Below the pieces are notes generated by a model that was given only the letters and a program-made list of their open reading frames with translations, did no database searches and was not told where the DNA came from. Shown here piece after piece: positions 55,730 to 64,000 of a stretch of DNA of 64,000 nt (the first letter of the stretch is position 1; each line of letters opens with the position of its first letter). The translations under genes were made by a program, and so were the position numbers. Origin of the DNA: CAWFKS01 sp963816435. GTDB lineage: Bacteria; Pseudomonadota; Alphaproteobacteria; Rhizobiales; Rhizobiaceae. The DNA lies in assembly GCA_963816435.1 (NCBI GenBank), contig CAWFKS010000006.1, positions 124,001-188,000 of the forward strand, in the 5' to 3' direction.

Positions 55730-56756
55730 TTATCGGGCTATCCGGTCGCGTGCGATCGCCGCGCCCGCACCGAGCGCCTGAAGCTTGCCGACGGCAACAT
55801 CGCGCGACAGCGGGGCCATGCCGCAATTCGTGCAGGGTTGAACGCGCTCCGCATCGGCGTATTCGATTGCTGCCTCGATGGTTGCCGCGACCTGCTCCGG
55901 CGTCTCGATCTCGGTGCTCGCCACATCGATTGCGCCGACCAGCAATTGCTTGTCGGGCAGACAGCCCGATCATCGACATAGGCACGTGCGAATTGGCGCA
56001 TTCGAGCGACACCTGCTGGATTGCCGACGCGTTGATGGCCGGGAAGATCTCCTCGTATTGCCGCCATTCCTCGCCGAGCGTCTGCTTCCACTGGATGTTG
56101 GCCTCAATGCCGTAGCCGTAGCAGATGTGAACGGCGGTGGCGCATTTCAGCCCGCGTGCGGCGCGTTCCAGCGTGGCGATGCCCCATTCCTGCACGTCGT
56201 CCATGAACACGTTGAAGGCCGGTTCGTCGAACTGGATCACGTCAACGCCGGCGGCCTCGAGTTCCAGCGCTTCCTCGTTGAGGATTTCGGCGAACGCCAT
56301 CGCCATGTCCGCGCGCTTGCCGAAGTGCCCGTCGGCGAGCGTGTCGCAGATCGTCATGGGGCCGGGCAGCGTCCATTTCAGCTTCTTCTTCGTGTGAAGC
56401 CGGCAGAAGGCTGCCTCGTCGCGATGAACTGGGCGGCTGCGACTCGGCTTGGCGGTGACAGTCGGGACGTCGACGACGTAGCGGTTGTTGCGGATGCCCA
56501 TCTTCGTCTTGAGCTGCCAGTCGATTCCCTCGACTGTCTCGAGGAAGCCGTGAACGAAGTGGGTGCGGAACTGTTCACCGTCGCATACGGTCTCGATCCC
56601 CGCGTCCTCCTGCTGCTTGATCCAGATGAGCGCGGCATCACGCTTGGCTTCGTCGAGCGCTGCGCCTTCCAGTTTCCACTTCGGCCACAGCTTCTGCGTC
56701 TCGGCGAGCCAGCCGGGTTTCGGCAGGCTGCCGGCAATCGTCGGCGGAAAAAGCAT
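55730..56756 (-). CDS. core-MetE-type methionine synthase homologue, frameshifted
   Basis: Homologue of the C-terminal zinc domain of cobalamin-independent methionine synthase, without the usual N-terminal domain. From ATG 56756: TIAGSLPKPGWLAETQKLW, GIETVCDGEQFRTHFVHGF, LPGPMTICDTLADGHFG. Zinc ligand candidates are in VHICYGYG, VSLECANS and, after a frame change near 55945, CTNCGMAPL. It ends at 55730. About 340 residues. Core-MetE proteins may use other methyl donors such as methylcobamide proteins; the substrate here is unknown. No metF or metH is in the window. Confidence 0.85.
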
Positions 56757-56793
56757 GTCAGGTGTTCCTCCCGGTTCCTCGGAAGCGACTTTA

Positions 56794-57249
56794 TCACCCT
56801 TTGCCACGCAGCGCGCGCCGCACGGTCTGGTCCAGCGCCGAGAGGAAGGCGGATCGATCCCGCTGCGAAAAGCCGGGGTTGAAGCCCTTGATCTCGCCGG
56901 TTTCGCGCAGATGCTGCTTCAGGTCGCGCATGGCTACCGCCATGCCGATCGACTCGATCGTGAATGCTCTTCCGGTCGGGCCCAGGACATGCGCTCCGAT
57001 CTCGACCAGCCGAGCGGCGAGCGGCACGTCCGCCGTCACGGCAATATCCCCCTCGGACGCGTTCTCGACAATCCAGTCGTCGGCTGCGTCCGCGCTGGCC
57101 GGGACCACGACATGGCGGATCATCGGATCGCGCGATGGCCGCAACCCGCCATTCGACACGAACGTCACGGCGAGGCCGTGCCGCTCTGCCACCTTGACGA
57201 CCTCGTCCTTGACCGGGCAGGCATCGGCATCCACGAAGATTTCGGGCAT
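56794..57249 (-). CDS. YaiI/YqxD family protein (UPF0178)
   Basis: 151 residues from ATG 57249; intact. IFVDADACPVKDEVVKVAE, VPASADAADDWIVE, VTADVPLAARLVE and the FLSALDQTVRRAL end are conserved. The many Asp at family-conserved positions suggest a PIN-like nuclease fold, but the function is not established. It is divergent from the potassium channel gene with 107 bases between. Confidence 0.9.
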   Translation of the reverse strand: MPEIFVDADACPVKDEVVKVAERHGLAVTFVSNGGLRPSRDPMIRHVVVPASADAADDWIVENASEGDIAVTADVPLAARLVEIGAHVLGPTGRAFTIESIGMAVAMRDLKQHLRETGEIKGFNPGFSQRDRSAFLSALDQTVRRALRGKG

Positions 57250-57356
57250 CAAATTCTCACGACCGGCGGTCATTCCCGCGCATCGGGGCGTTTTCGGCTT
57301 TCGGCCGGGTTGATTCTGCGCAAACGCTTCGGTGCAGCACTATTCTAGCGTGAACC

Positions 57357-57791
57357 ATGTTCCTCAATCTCATTCTCGGCGCCCTCGTCATTTCGGTCAC
57401 CGTCGTGATCCACACGCTCGGATTGATCGCCATCACACACGTGATGGGACGCCTCACCGACCGGTTTCGCGCACACGGGCGGCGCAGCCGCATATTCGCG
57501 ATGGTCATCACGGTGATGGGCTTGTTCGTCATCATGACCATCGAGGTCTGGCTGTGGGCGCTCTGCCATTTCGGCCTCGGCGCGGTGGAAGGGGATTTCC
57601 AGACGGCACTCTACTTTTCCACGGTGACCTTCTCCACCCTCGGATACGGCGATCTGTTGCCGGCGCCTGAATGGCGGCTGTTCGTCGCGCTGGAGGGAGC
57701 CAACGGCTTTTTGCTCATCGGCTGGTCGACGGCATATCTGATCGCGGCGGGCATCCGCGTCGGGCCTTTCCGCAGCGGAGAGCATTTCTGA
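57357..57791 (+). CDS. potassium channel family protein (two-transmembrane pore)
   Basis: 144 residues, intact. Membrane helices lie near 2-28, 47-68 and 100-130, with a pore segment and the selectivity filter TLGYGD at about 95-100. There is no RCK regulatory domain, so it is a minimal pore subunit, presumably a tetramer. FYSTVTFSTLGYGD-like sequence is clear here as YFSTVTFSTLGYGD. Confidence 0.9.
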   Translation: MFLNLILGALVISVTVVIHTLGLIAITHVMGRLTDRFRAHGRRSRIFAMVITVMGLFVIMTIEVWLWALCHFGLGAVEGDFQTALYFSTVTFSTLGYGDLLPAPEWRLFVALEGANGFLLIGWSTAYLIAAGIRVGPFRSGEHF

Positions 57792-57875
57792 AACGGCTGT
57801 GCCATGCGGCTCCAGCTTGAGGCGCAAATGCGTATTGCCTAAGAAGGGCTTCCACCCGGAGGAAGCTTGGCCCGA

Positions 57876-59890
57876 ATGTTCAAGAAAATTCTTATCGCCA
57901 ACCGCGGCGAGATCGCCTGCCGTGTCATCAAGTCCGCCAAGCGCATGGGCATCGCCACGGTGGCGGTCTATTCCGACGCCGATCGGGACGCCCTGCACGT
58001 CGAGATGGCCGACGAGGCTGTTCACATCGGCCCGGCACAGGCGGCCCAGAGCTATCTGAAGGCGGACAGGATAATCGCGGCGGCCAGGCAGACGGGCGCG
58101 GAAGCCGTGCACCCCGGCTACGGATTCCTGTCGGAGCGGGCCGCCTTCTGCGAGGCTCTGGAGAAGGAGGGCATCGTCTTCATCGGCCCGAAGGTGAAGG
58201 CCATCGAGGCGATGGGCGACAAGATCACGTCCAAGAAGATCGCGGCGGAAGCCGGTGTCTCCACCGTACCCGGCTACATGGGGCTGATCGACGACGCCGA
58301 TCATGCCGCCAAGATCGCCGAGGAAATCGGCTACCCGGTCATGATCAAGGCGTCTGCGGGCGGCGGCGGCAAGGGCATGCGGATCGCCTGGAACGCCGCG
58401 GAGGCACGGGAAGGCTTCGATCGCTCCAAATCGGAGGCTGCGTCTTCCTTCGGCGACGATCGGATCTTCATCGAGAAATTCGTGGTCGAGCCTCGCCACA
58501 TCGAGATCCAGGTGCTGGCCGATGCTCACGGCGATTGCATCTATCTCGGCGAGCGCGAGTGTTCGATCCAGCGCCGCAACCAGAAGGTGGTGGAAGAGGC
58601 GCCGTCTCCCTTCCTCGACCCGGAAACCCGCAAGGCCATGGGCGAGCAGGCGGTGGCTCTCGCAAAGGCCGTCGACTACCAGAGCGCGGGCACCGTCGAA
58701 TTCATCGTCGACAAGGACCGCAATTTCTATTTCCTCGAGATGAACACCAGGCTCCAGGTCGAGCACCCGGTGACGGAACTGGTGACCGGTGTCGACCTGG
58801 TCGAACAGATGATCCGCGTCGCGGCCGGCGAGAGGCTGCCGATCGGCCAGGACGACGTGAAGCTAAACGGCTGGGCGATCGAAAGCCGTCTGTATGCCGA
58901 GGACCCATTCCGCAACTTCCTCCCATCGATCGGTCGGCTGACCCGGTATCGGCCGCCGGAGGAGGGCCGGGAGGGCGACGTGATCGTTCGCAATGACACC
59001 GGTGTCAGCGAAGGATCCGAGATCTCGATGTTCTACGATCCGATGATCGCGAAGCTGTGCACCTGGGCGCCGGACCGGCTGACCGCCATCGATGCGATGT
59101 CGGATGCGCTGGACCGCTTCGTCGTCGACGGCATCGCGCACAACATCCCGTTCCTGGCGACGCTGATGCAGCACCCTCGCTGGCGCGAAGGCAGGTTGTC
59201 GACCGCTTTCATCGCCGAGGAGTTCCCTGACGGCTTCGCGCCGCCAGAGCCTGGCGAGGAGGAAAGACGCGTGCTGGCGGCGGTCGGGCTTGCGGTCGAG
59301 CTTCTGCGCCGGGATCGACTGGACCGCCTTCCGGGGCGGCTTGCCCCGCATTCGGGCGAATTGAAGCGCGACTGGGTGGCCATGGTCGATCGCGAATACG
59401 TGCCCGTCTCCATCGCGGAGGGGATGGTGTCGATCCCGCTCGAACTGGATCTCGCGATATGCCGGCGCCGAGCCGGAGACCGTGTACATCCTCGTGGCGC
59501 CCCGGCGAGCCGGTATGGATCGGCAAGATCGGCGACCAACATGTCTCGGCCCAGGTGCGGCCGATTCTCAACGGGCTGCGGATCGACTGGAAGGGGCTGT
59601 CCGCCGACGTCCGGGTCATGCGTCCCAAGACGGCCGAGCTCAACGCGTTGATGCCCGAAAAGCTGCCGCCCGACACCTCCAAGATGCTGCTTTGCCCGAT
59701 GCCGGGACTGGTCGTCTCGATCTCCGTCGAGGAAGGCCAGGAGGTGAAGGCCGGGGAGACTCTCGCGGTTGTCGAGGCCATGAAGATGGAAAACGTGCTG
59801 CGCGCCGAGCGCGATGTCGTCATTTCCGCCGTGAAGGCCAAACCTGGAGACAGCCTCGCTGTCGATGCGGTGATCATGGAATTCGAGTAG
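57876..59890 (+). CDS. biotin-dependent acyl-CoA carboxylase alpha subunit (PccA/MccA-like), frameshifted
   Basis: Biotin carboxylase plus BCCP in one chain. I take ATG 57876 (MFKKILIANRGEIACRV) with GGAGGAAG upstream; a TTG nine bases earlier is less likely. ATP-grasp: GGGGKGMRIAW and EMNTRLQVEHPVTEL. Frames change between about 59455 and 59515 (AGAEPETVYILVAP in one frame, EPVWIGKIGDQHVSAQV in the next). The BCCP domain has EAMKMENV with the biotinyl Lys at codon 59783-59785. The total is about 670 residues, as in propionyl-CoA carboxylase. No beta subunit gene is in the window. Confidence 0.9.
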
Positions 59891-59996
59891 GCAAAATCCG
59901 CAGCAGAAAGCTGTTGGCTGGCGTGCTCAAACTCGACGTGTGATGCCCGATCCTTGACAATAGGCGCATCAAGACTGAGTCCTTCCTGGAGCCGGC

Positions 59997-62900
59997 ATGG
60001 CGGACGAGAAAAAGACCCGCGACCCGTTGATCCGGGAGGCGAGGGCCAAGGCTGAAAAGGCGGAGGCGCCGGCGCGGCCGTTCATCCATCTGCGGGTGCA
60101 TTCGGCGTACTCGTTGCTCGAGGGCGCCTTGCCGCTTGGCAAGATCATTGGCCATGCGGTCAAGGATTCGGCACCGGCGATAGCCGTCACAGACACCAAC
60201 AATCTCTTCGGCGCGCTCGAATTCGCCCAGAAGGCTTCGAAGGACGGCGTGCAGCCGATCATCGGTTGTCAGCTGGACGTGGACTTCGCCGACACCGAAC
60301 CGGAGAGCGGGCGCGGGCACAATCGGCGCGAACCGGCCTTCCGGCCGGTGGTTCATGATCGCTGCGACCGAAGTGGGCTACGGCAACCTCGTCAAGCTGG
60401 TCAGCCGCGCATGGTTGGAGAGCGATGCCGCCACCGGCGCGCATGTGAAACGCGATTGGCTGGTCGAGAACGCCGAGGGGATCATTTGCCTGACGGGCGG
60501 CCCACGCGGACCGATCGGCACGGCATTAAAGGCCGAACACAGGCAGCTTGCCGAAAGCCGTCTGAATTTCCTGAAGGACCTGTTTGGCAACCGGCTCTAC
60601 GTCGAGATCGAGCGGCTGTCCGGCTACGACCGCAGTCTGGAAGCCGCGACGATCGGGCTCGCCTACGAACTCGAACTGCCGCTGGTCGCCACCAACGAGG
60701 CGTTCTTCCCGGTGCGCGATGACTTCGAGGCGCATGACGCGCTGATCGCCATCGCCGAGGGCACCGTGATCGCCGACGACAAGCGACGCCAGCTCACGCC
60801 GGACAACTTCCTGAAGTCACAGGCGGAAATGGCGGCCCTGTTCGCCGATCTGCCGGAGGCGATCGACAACACCGTCGAAATCGCGATGCGCTGCTCGTAT
60901 TTCCCGAAGAATCGCGCGCCCATCCTGCCGCGCTTCACGACCGGGGCGAGCGACGACCCGGAGGCTGCGGAAAAGGCAGAGACGGAGGAATTGATGCGGC
61001 AGGCCCGCGAAGGCCTGGCCAACCGGATCGAGCGGCTCGGCATGGCCGAGGGCCACACGCGCGCGGAGTACGACGAGCGGCTGGAATACGAACTCGGCGT
61101 CATCGAGCGGATGAAGTATCCCGGCTACTTCCTCATCGTTTCGGACTTCATCAAGTGGGCCAAGAGCCGCGACATACCCGTCGGGCCCGGCCGCGGTTCG
61201 GGCGCGGGTTCCCTCGTGGCCTACGCGCTCACGATCACGGATGTCGATCCGTTGCGCTTCTCGCTGCTGTTCGAGCGCTTCCTCAATCCCGATCGCGTGT
61301 CGATGCCGGACTTCGACATCGACTTCTGCCAGGACCGCCGCGATGAGGTGATCCGCTACGTGCAGGAGAAATACGGTCGCGACCAGGTGGCCCAGATCAT
61401 CACCTTCGGCACGCTTCAGGCCCGCGCCGTATTGCGCGACGTCGGGCGCGTCCTGCAGATGCCCTACGGGCAGGTCGACCGCCTGACCAAGATGGTGCCG
61501 CAGAACCCGGCGAATCCGGTCAAGCTTGCCGATGCCATCGCCAACGAGCCACGCTTCGCCGAAGAGGTCGAAAAGGAACCGGCGGTCGAGACCCTTCTGG
61601 AGATCGCGCAAAAGCTCGAAGGTCTCTACCGGCACGCCTCCACGCACGCCGCGGGCATCGTCATCGGCGACCGGCCGCTGTCGCAACTGGTGCCGATGTA
61701 TCGCGATCCGCGCTCCGACATGCCGGTCACGCAGTTCAACATGAAGAAGGTCGAGGACGCCGGCCTCGTCAAGTTCGACTTTCTCGGGCTGAAGACGCTG
61801 ACCGTGCTGGACCGGGCGGTGAAGCTGGTGCGCCGCCGCGGCATCGACATCGATCTGGCGAAAATTCCGCTGGAGGACCCCAAGACATACGAGATGTTGT
61901 CGCGCGGCGAGGTGGTCGGGGTGTTCCAGGTGGAATCTGCCGGCATGCGCAAGGCGCTGATCGGCATGAAGCCCGACCGCATCGAGGACATCATCGCGCT
62001 GGTTGCGCTCTACCGGCCGGGCCCGATGGAGAACATTCCGACATACAACGCCCGCAAGCACGGCGAGGAGGAGATCGCCTCCATCCATCCCAAGATCGAC
62101 CACCTGGTGGCGGAGACGCAGGGCGTCATCGTCTACCAGGAGCAGGTCATGCAGATCGCGCAGGAGCTCGCCGGCTACAGCCTCGGACAGGCGGACCTGC
62201 TGCGCCGCGCGATGGGCAAGAAGATTCGCGCGGAGATGGACAAACAGCGCGGCGTGTTCGTCGAGGGCGCGGTCGAGCGCGGCGTTCAGCGCCAGCAGGC
62301 GGATTTCATCTTCGACCTGTTGGCGAAGTTCGCCGACTACGGCTTCAACAAGTCGCATGCCGCCGCCTACGCAATCGTGTCCTATCAGACGGCGTACATG
62401 AAGGCGCACTACCCGGTGGAGTTCTTGGCGGCGTCGATGACGCTCGACATGAACAACACCGACAAGCTTTCGGATTTCCGGCAGGACGCGATGCGGCTCG
62501 GCATCGAAGTCGTGCCGCCGTCAGTGCTGACCGGCCACCGCGACTTCGAGGTCGGCGAAGACCGGATCTATTATTCGCTGGCCGCCATCAAGGGCGTAGG
62601 CGACGCCGCCGTCGAGCACATCGTCGAGAAGCGCCGGGAGAAGCAGTTCGAAAATCTCGAGGATTTCTGCCGTCGCGTCGACCCGCAAATCGTCGGCAAG
62701 CGCGTCTTCGAAAGCCTGATCTGCGCGGGCGCATTCGACTGTTTCGGTCATGATCGCGCGGCGATGATGGCAGGGCTCGAGCGTCTCATGGGGCTGGCGG
62801 CCCGCGCCCACGAGGACGCCGCCATGGGGCAGGGGGATATCTTCGGCATGGGCGGGGCGCCGGCACCGAGCCTGCATCTGCCTTCCGCCGAACCGTGGCT

Positions 62901-63522
62901 GCCTTCGGACAAGCTCCACCGCGAGTTCCAGGCGGTCGGCTTCTACCTGTCGGCGCACCCGCTCGACGAATACCGGCAGGTGCTGGACAGGATGCGCGTG
63001 CAGAACTGGGGGGCGTTCCAGGCCGCGGTGAAGCAGGGCGCCACGGCCGGAAGGCTGGCGGGTACCATCACCTCGAAACAGGAGCGCCGCACCCGCACCG
63101 GAAACAAGATGTGCATCATGCAGCTTTCCGATGCCTCAGGCCAGTTCGAGGCCGTGATGTTCTCCGAGACGCTCGCGCAATTCCGTGACCTGGTCGAGCC
63201 CGGTCGGTCGGTGGTCGTCACCGTGGCCGCAGAGGACCGGCCGGAAGGCGTCAATCTGCGGGTGCAGACGATACAGTCGCTGGAGGACGAGGCCAGTCGC
63301 GTCCAGAAGGCGCTGAGGGTCTACCTGCGCGATTCAGCCCCGGTCGCCGCGATCGCCGGCCAACTGGGCGTGCGTGGCGACGGCCAGGTGAGCTTCGTCG
63401 TCATCAAGGGCGACGGCAAGAGCGAGATCGAGGTCGAACTCCCCGATCGCTACAGGGTCGACCCCAGGATCGCAGCGGCGATGCGCGCCGTTCCTGGCGT
63501 GGTCGAGGTGGAACTCGTGTAG
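59997..63522 (+). CDS. dnaE: DNA polymerase III subunit alpha, frameshifted
   Basis: Replicative polymerase. The ATG at 59997 follows CTGGAGCCGGC. The PHP domain begins HLRVHSAYSLLEGAL. The frame changes near 60345, in the stretch FRPVV-MIAATEVGYGNLVKL, and then is open for 1,055 residues. Palm motifs PGRGSGAGSLVAYAL and the catalytic MPDFDIDFCQDRR are intact, as are VYQEQVMQIAQ and the C-terminal OB-fold region GRLAGTITSKQERRT. Joined length about 1,175, normal for DnaE1. Essential, so the break is almost certainly an error. Nothing in the upstream 106 bases is a convincing promoter; a CTTGAC at 59953 lacks a -10 box. Confidence 0.96.
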
Positions 63523-63655
63523 CTTCCTGGCGGCTCGACAGTCCCTACCCGGGATCGTTCCTCAACCGTCCGAAAATGGCGTATCGGCAAGCAAATGCCC
63601 TTGGGTCTTCACGCATGAGTGGAAACCCGCTCTCCTCATTAACATTCGTTGTGAG

Positions 63656-63697
63656 CGACAGGGAACAACTGTCGTAAGCGTGATCCAGGAATCACGC
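63656..63697 (+). promoter_or_regulatory. two inverted repeats upstream of the Crp/Fnr gene
   Basis: First, CGACAG (63656-63661) and CTGTCG (63669-63674) with a seven-base spacer. Second, GCGTGAT (63678-63684) and ATCACGC (63691-63697) with a six-base spacer that contains the ribosome-binding AGGA. The second ends one base before the ATG. Either could be an operator; the second could also be an RNA hairpin that hides the ribosome-binding site. Autoregulation by the encoded protein is possible but not shown. Confidence 0.45.
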
Positions 63698-63698
63698 A

Positions 63699-64000
63699 AT
63701 GACCGAACCGCTAGTCAGAAAACTGAACAATTTCACACGGTTCTCGGACCGTGAGGTGGCGGTTTTGTCCGAGCTCATGACTCGGCGTCTGCGAAGCCTC
63801 GGCCCGCGCGAGGACGTGATCCAGGAAGGCGAAAAGCCCGACGCCATCAACATCGTCCGGAAGGGCTGGGCGTGCCGCTACAAGATGCTCGAAGACGGGC
63901 GCAGGCAGATAATCGGCTTCTTTCTTCCAGGCGATGTCTGGGACCTCAACATCTCCATCATGCAGGGAATGGACCACTCGGTTTCGACGATTACGCCTGT
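63699..64000 (+). CDS. Crp/Fnr family transcriptional regulator (3' end beyond the window)
   Basis: The first 100 residues are visible, open to the window edge. The N-terminal cyclic-nucleotide-binding-like fold shows DVIQEGEKPDAINIVRKGWAC, then RRQIIGFFLPGDVWDL. The helix-turn-helix would lie beyond base 64000. The absence of an N-terminal Cys cluster so far argues against an Fnr oxygen sensor; it looks like the common rhizobial Crp-like type with unknown effector. The ATG is at 63699, with AGGA at 63687-63690. Confidence 0.85.
   Translation, partial: MTEPLVRKLNNFTRFSDREVAVLSELMTRRLRSLGPREDVIQEGEKPDAINIVRKGWACRYKMLEDGRRQIIGFFLPGDVWDLNISIMQGMDHSVSTITP

Noticed and set aside
60300..60400. Programmed frameshifting in dnaE.
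   Set aside because: There is no slippery heptamer or conserved pseudoknot, the family does not use one here, and many unrelated genes show the same kind of break.
63678..63697. A standard CRP or FNR binding site before the Crp/Fnr gene.
   Set aside because: The half-sites fit but the spacing is two bases longer than either consensus, so it is reported only as a palindrome.
1..64000. Mobile elements, prophage, CRISPR or rRNA.
   Set aside because: No transposase, integrase, phage structural gene, direct-repeat array or rRNA sequence was seen.

Overview
The window looks like a GC-rich chromosomal segment of an alphaproteobacterium of the order Hyphomicrobiales (Rhizobiales), most likely near Mesorhizobium/Phyllobacteriaceae. 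This rests on gene content and order (rsmA-pdxA-surA-lptD-lptG-lptF / pepA-holC; alaC-hom-glpX-recJ; folE-hisI; gcvT-gcvH-gcvP behind a tandem glycine riboswitch), on rhizobial-style families (DUF3126, DUF2336, a single-domain IscU-like protein, class I PHA synthase) and on CTATAT-type -10 boxes. The family-level guess is inference. I see no prophage, insertion sequence, CRISPR array, rRNA or integrated element; almost everything is chromosomal housekeeping.

Layout. 1-5.6 kb: alpha/beta hydrolase (cut by the window edge), YcaQ-type DNA glycosylase, crotonase, cysE, DUF3126, a membrane-anchored unknown and a gamma carbonic anhydrase. 5.7-13.2 kb, minus strand: an envelope/outer-membrane operon (lptF, lptG, lptD, SurA-like chaperone, pdxA, rsmA) with overlapping stops and starts. 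13.3-18.3 kb: LpxE-like PAP2 phosphatase divergent from pepA, then holC and an ABC-F ATPase. 18.3-26 kb: a broken helical-repeat/alpha-beta hydrolase gene, crotonase, HAD phosphatase, membrane protein, tRNA-Glu, M15-type lipoprotein, PHA synthase and a small lipoprotein. 26-32.6 kb: alaC, hom, glpX, recJ, patatin. 32.7-35.4 kb: hisI, folE, IscU-like scaffold, yidD, YegP. 35.5-42.6 kb: thrS, a periplasmic three-repeat protein, nitroreductase, flavin reductase, a CitE-like lyase with a MaoC hydratase, and DUF2336. 42.6-48.1 kb: a secreted CHAT protein and parE. 48.2-52.8 kb: the glycine cleavage operon and its riboswitch. 52.8-64 kb: XRE regulator, Tat-type molybdoprotein with its cytochrome b, a core-MetE protein, YaiI, a K+ channel, a biotin-dependent carboxylase alpha subunit, dnaE, and the start of a Crp/Fnr regulator.

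The dominant oddity is technical. More than twenty genes, including essential ones (dnaE, thrS, lptD, hom), are split by one or more frame changes while family-conserved sequence continues in the next frame. In several cases a single extra or missing base explains the break. I read these as sequence or assembly errors, not real decay, and annotate each locus as one gene with the break noted.

I did not find a convincing undescribed system. The most interesting loci are the exported CHAT-domain protein (42629-45956), the broken helical-repeat hydrolase (18332-19903), the IscU-like protein lacking the third ligand cysteine, the three-repeat periplasmic protein, and the paired palindromes in front of the Crp/Fnr gene.
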